Shown here piece after piece: positions 5,722 to 8,193 of a stretch of DNA of 8,193 nucleotides (its first letter is position 1; each line of letters starts with the position of its first letter). Made by a program: the position numbers and the translations under genes. Source of the stretch: an uncultured Oscillospiraceae bacterium. Lineage in GTDB: Bacteria > Bacillota_A > Clostridia > Oscillospirales > Oscillospiraceae. The notes beneath the pieces are model-generated. The model was not told where the DNA came from. It was given only the letters and a program-made list of their open reading frames with translations, and searched no databases. The stretch lies in the NCBI GenBank assembly GCA_947631675.1, contig CANRMG010000078.1:1-8193 (forward strand), written 5' to 3'.

Positions 5722-6522
5722 ATGACGATCGTCCAGTCGCTGCTATTTTTGGCTGTCAGCTTTTTTGCCTCCATCGTGGGGGCCATCTGCGGCATTGGCG
5801 GCGGCGTCATCATCAAGCCGGTGCTGGACCTGCTGGGCTGGGCCAGCGTGTCCACCATCAGCTTCCTGTCAGGCTGCACGGTGCTGGCCATGAGCTTTTA
5901 CTCCGTGAGCCGGTCCCTGCTGGCGGGGGAGAAGACGGTGGACCTGCATACCGGCACGCCTCTGGCCATCGGCGCGGCCGTGGGCGGCGTGGCGGGAAAG
6001 CAGCTTTTCTCCGCCATCCGGGCCGCCTCGCCCCACCCGGATATGGTGGGCGGCGTGCAGGCGGTCTGTCTGGCCTTTATCACGCTCCTTACGCTGATCT
6101 ACACGCTGAAAAAGGCCGGCATCAAGACGAAGAAGATCGACAGCACGGCCCTGTGCCTGGCCATCGGCCTGGCGCTGGGGATCATGAGCAGCTTTCTGGG
6201 CATCGGCGGCGGCCCCATCAATCTGATGGTGCTGTCCTATTTCTTCAGCATGGACACGAAGACCGCCGCGGCCAACAGCCTGTACATCATCCTGTTCAGC
6301 CAGATCACCAGCCTGCTGGCCACCCTGGTCACCCACACCGTGCCGGCGTTCACGGTCCATACCCTGGTGCTGATGGTGCTGGGGGGCATCGCCGGCGGCA
6401 TGGCGGGCAGGAAGATCAACAAGCGCCTGGACGACCGGGCGGTGGATAAGCTCTTCACAGCGCTGATGGTGGTCATCATCGGCATCAGTATCTACAACGC
6501 CTGGCACTATCTTGGCGCCTGA
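5722..6522 (+). CDS. TauE/SafE family sulfite/organoanion exporter (permease)
   Basis: A 266-residue integral membrane protein. It shows the internal duplication typical of the TauE/SafE family: CGIGGGVIIKPVLDLLG (23-39) in the first half and LGIGGGPINLMVLSYFF (159-175) in the second. Each GIGGG sits at the end of a hydrophobic helix, and about 7-8 segments can be drawn. Members are proposed to move sulfite, sulfonates such as sulfoacetate, or other organic anions across the membrane; the substrate here cannot be deduced. The start at 5722 is chosen because AAAGGA (5710-5715) is 6 nt upstream and the hydrophobic sequence begins at once. A longer frame from 5668 would overlap the promoter -10 and add a charged extension foreign to the family. 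The gene is monocistronic by layout, divergent from the kinase; no clear terminator is visible after it. Confidence 0.88.
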   Translation: MTIVQSLLFLAVSFFASIVGAICGIGGGVIIKPVLDLLGWASVSTISFLSGCTVLAMSFYSVSRSLLAGEKTVDLHTGTPLAIGAAVGGVAGKQLFSAIRAASPHPDMVGGVQAVCLAFITLLTLIYTLKKAGIKTKKIDSTALCLAIGLALGIMSSFLGIGGGPINLMVLSYFFSMDTKTAAANSLYIILFSQITSLLATLVTHTVPAFTVHTLVLMVLGGIAGGMAGRKINKRLDDRAVDKLFTALMVVIIGISIYNAWHYLGA

Positions 6523-6594
6523 CATGTACTGCGGTTTATACAAAATCTGCCCGAATAAAAATACAAGTTTTCAGAAAATGCACAAGTAACAGAC

Positions 6595-6621
6595 AACTTT
6601 TTGATTATTATTCAAAAAGTT
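6595..6621. repeat. 10-bp inverted repeat next to the solute-binding-protein promoter
   Basis: AACTTTTTGA (6595-6604) and TCAAAAAGTT (6612-6621) are exact reverse complements with a 7-nt spacer TTATTAT. The right arm ends one base before the -35 box at 6623. The position and dyad symmetry suit an operator for a dimeric regulator, or an AT-rich upstream element. As an RNA hairpin it would be weak (two G-C pairs) and has no T-run after it, so a terminator of the preceding permease gene is less likely. Confidence 0.4.
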
Positions 6622-6622
6622 A

Positions 6623-6652
6623 TTGAATTGTTGGAAGCGCCAATGGTATAGT
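6623..6652 (+). promoter_or_regulatory. Promoter of the TTT transporter operon
   Basis: TTGAAT (6623-6628) and TATAGT (6647-6652) are separated by 18 nt, with TGG before the -10 giving an extended -10 element. Transcription would begin near 6659, leaving a leader of about 60 nt before the ATG at 6720. The surrounding stretch (about 6535-6715) is markedly AT-rich compared with the flanking genes. Confidence 0.65.
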
Positions 6653-6719
6653 GGACTCAAGAAGCGTACGACACCAAACAATGAAGTGAAATCTATTATT
6701 TTATGAAGGAGAAACGATC

Positions 6720-7697
6720 ATGAAGAAACACACCTTCCGCCGCATCTGCCTGTGCCTGGCGCTGGTCATGCTCATGAGCTGCGCCCTCAGCACCACCGCT
6801 CTGGCCGCCGAGACCTGGACCGTCACCTGCCCTTGGGCGCCCGACGGCGTGGCCAGCCTGGTGAGCCAGAAGGCCGCCTCCCTCAGCACCGGGTATTCCG
6901 ATGACATCACCCTGGTGGCCGAGGCCATCAAGGGCGACGCCGCCACCGTCAACACCTGGGTCCTGGACAACGAGGCCGGCGATCCCGGTCTGGTGTTCGT
7001 GGGCGAGGGCCTGCTGTCCATCACCGCCACCATGGACCCGGCCAAGATGCAGTTCAGCTATGAGGATTTCGCTTTCGTGGAGAACCTCTACTCCTCCGTG
7101 TTCGTGCTGAGCGCCGACGCGAAGCTTGAGATCAACGGCATCGAGGACCTGCAGGCCTATGTGGCCGACGCCGCGGAGATCACCGTCGCCACCAACGGCG
7201 CCACCGGTTCCGAGGCCTTCCTGGCCGCGGCCCTGTTCGGCTCCATGGGCGCGGGCGACGCGCTGAAACTGGTGCCCTATCAGTCCGCTGCCGAGGCCGC
7301 CCAGGCCGTGTCCCGCGGCGAGACCGACTTCGCTGTCAGCCATCAGTCCCAGATCCTGGAGACCTACAACCAGGGCGGCGTCACCGTGGTCTGCGCCTTT
7401 GACGAGGGCGCCATCGAGAACGGTCCCTTCGCCGGCATCGAGGGCGTGGGCGCGTATGGCTATCCCTACTTCCGCAACCGCTGCTTCATCATGGCCCGCG
7501 CTGGCACCGACGAGGAGACCGTCGCCGCGCTGAAGCAGCTCTATGACGACATCCTGGCCGACGAGGAAGTGGTGGAGTGGCTGCACGACACCATGCTCCT
7601 GGAAGTGGATACCATGACCGTGGAGGACGTGGAAGCCCACGTGGAGAATGTGACCAACATCGTCAACGAGTACATCGACATCGTTCAGCCCGCCTGA
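6720..7697 (+). CDS. TctC-type solute-binding protein of a tripartite tricarboxylate transporter (Bug family)
   Basis: A 325-residue extracytoplasmic receptor. Residues 1-30 are a secretion signal (basic KKHTFRR, hydrophobic core, TALAA before Glu31). Cys21 in LMSC could instead be a poor lipobox, which would anchor the protein to the membrane of a Gram-positive cell. The mature part follows the Bug two-lobe pattern: an N-terminal strand and PWAPDGVASLV loop (38-48), a central ITVATNGATGSEAFLAAALFG (154-174), then LKLVPYQSAAEAAQAVSRGETDFAV (182-206). Known Bug proteins bind carboxylated ligands such as citrate, glutamate or aromatic acids and deliver them to TctA/TctB permeases. The first ligand loop departs from the common PxxPGGxxD pattern, so the ligand is uncertain. 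ATG 6720 is set by AAGGAG (6706-6711). The downstream gene resembles TctB, supporting the call. The protein is unusually rich in Asp/Glu. Confidence 0.85.
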   Translation: MKKHTFRRICLCLALVMLMSCALSTTALAAETWTVTCPWAPDGVASLVSQKAASLSTGYSDDITLVAEAIKGDAATVNTWVLDNEAGDPGLVFVGEGLLSITATMDPAKMQFSYEDFAFVENLYSSVFVLSADAKLEINGIEDLQAYVADAAEITVATNGATGSEAFLAAALFGSMGAGDALKLVPYQSAAEAAQAVSRGETDFAVSHQSQILETYNQGGVTVVCAFDEGAIENGPFAGIEGVGAYGYPYFRNRCFIMARAGTDEETVAALKQLYDDILADEEVVEWLHDTMLLEVDTMTVEDVEAHVENVTNIVNEYIDIVQPA

Positions 7698-7709
7698 GCT
7701 GAGAACATC

Positions 7710-7746
7710 GGGGGAATGGGCCGGGGCCCATTCCCCCTTCTTTTTT
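7710..7746 (+). terminator. Intercistronic intrinsic terminator after the solute-binding protein
   Basis: GGGGGAATGGGC (7710-7721) pairs perfectly with GCCCATTCCCCC (7726-7737) around a CGGG loop. TTCTTTTTT (7738-7746) follows directly. This is a textbook intrinsic terminator 12 nt after the stop codon and just ahead of the next gene's ribosome binding site. Partial read-through would give an excess of the binding protein over the membrane subunits, a common arrangement in binding-protein-dependent transporter operons; the hairpin could also protect the upstream mRNA. Confidence 0.85.
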
Positions 7747-7765
7747 CTGGAAGGGAGGACATACC

Positions 7766-8193
7766 GTGAAAGACAAGCTCGATAAGCTCAGCGCCCGCCT
7801 GCAGGAGAAGGAGATACGGATCCCGGTGGACCTGACGGTGGGGATCCTGTTTTTCCTGTTTGCGGGCGTGGTGCTGCTGATCATGCCCCGGCAGGTGGCC
7901 ATATCGGAAAGAGACGTGGTCAACGGCCGGGCCTTCCCCCGGCTGCTGATGGGGATCATGATGTTCTGCTGTGCGCTTTTGGTGGGGAAGGAGCTTTATA
8001 AGATCGCCAAAAAGCAGCCCATAGAATACAAGACCGTCAATCTGCTGGTGGAGGTCAAGGCCCTCATCATCCTGGCCATCCTGGTCATCAGTTATCTGCT
8101 GGCCAGGTGGACGGACCTGTTCGTGATAGGGGCGGTGTTCTGCGCGCTGGCGTTCCTCATCTACTTCCGCTGCAAAAAGCCCAGCTATTACGT
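7766..8193 (+). CDS. TctB-type small membrane subunit of the TTT transporter, 3' truncated by window edge
   Basis: A GTG at 7766, 7 nt after GGGAGG (7753-7758), opens a frame of 142 codons that runs off the right edge. TctB-like proteins are small four-helix membrane subunits of tripartite tricarboxylate transporters, working with the large TctA permease and the TctC receptor. Seen: a charged cytoplasmic N-terminus (MKDKLDKLSARLQEKE), then hydrophobic segments at about 21-40, 58-75, 97-113 and 117-135. The RAFPRLLMGIMM stretch at the start of helix 2 resembles the family's conserved FP motif. Visible length is close to the usual 150-170 residues, so few codons are missing. Assignment rests on topology and position after the TctC gene, since TctB sequences diverge widely. 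A TctA gene would be expected just beyond the edge. Confidence 0.78.
   Translation, partial: MKDKLDKLSARLQEKEIRIPVDLTVGILFFLFAGVVLLIMPRQVAISERDVVNGRAFPRLLMGIMMFCCALLVGKELYKIAKKQPIEYKTVNLLVEVKALIILAILVISYLLARWTDLFVIGAVFCALAFLIYFRCKKPSYY

Noticed and set aside
6696..7640. 314-codon minus-strand open frame opposite the solute-binding protein
   Set aside because: Gly/His/Val-rich shadow composition, no Shine-Dalgarno, no family resemblance.
1..8193. CRISPR array, phage, insertion sequence, toxin-antitoxin, tRNA or rRNA
   Set aside because: No regularly spaced direct repeats, transposase or integrase motifs, terminal repeats, cloverleaf-like segments or rRNA-like sequence were seen on either strand.

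Overview
The window looks like chromosomal DNA from a GC-rich Gram-positive anaerobe of the class Clostridia, probably an Oscillospiraceae-type gut commensal. The evidence is indirect: strong Shine-Dalgarno sites, sigma-A-type promoters (TTGACG/TTGAAA with TATAAT) in short AT-rich gaps, ATG and GTG starts, and a gene set (clostridial-style L-lactate dehydrogenase, MepA-type MATE pump, lipobox lipoprotein, fructosamine-kinase family kinase, tripartite tricarboxylate transporter). The species assignment is inference; no rRNA or tRNA is present.

Layout. Bases 1-459 hold the 3' part of a FabZ-like hotdog dehydratase entering from the left edge. Next, 36 bp downstream on the same strand, is an LDH/MDH-superfamily dehydrogenase (496-1455), then a 15-bp perfect hairpin that overlaps a possible 25-codon ORF. 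A second hairpin at 1551-1578 ends the opposing minus-strand unit. That unit, read right to left, is: promoter, a short leader able to form an intrinsic terminator, a MATE efflux pump (3862-2423), and an alpha/beta-hydrolase esterase (2354-1578) that also has its own promoter in the gap between the genes. Divergent from the pump is a secreted lipoprotein with a cyclophilin-like domain (about 4087-4563). It converges on a minus-strand fructosamine/ketosamine-kinase family gene (5507-4614). Divergent from the kinase is a TauE/SafE permease (5722-6522). After an AT-rich promoter region with a 10-bp inverted repeat comes a TctC-type solute-binding protein (6720-7697), an intercistronic terminator, and the start of a TctB-type membrane subunit (7766 to the right edge).

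Function. This is mostly ordinary accessory metabolism and transport, arranged as short transcription units that each have a recognisable promoter. The most notable element is the MATE leader (about 3938-3863). It begins at the predicted transcription start, folds into an intrinsic terminator before the ribosome binding site, and can be drawn in an alternative hairpin/pseudoknot fold. Its position and architecture resemble the guanidine-IV (mepA-motif) riboswitches known upstream of clostridial MATE genes, but this was not tested with a covariance model. I see no CRISPR array, phage, insertion sequence, toxin-antitoxin or defence module, and no convincing wholly new multi-gene system. No gene-free stretch exceeds 300 bases.
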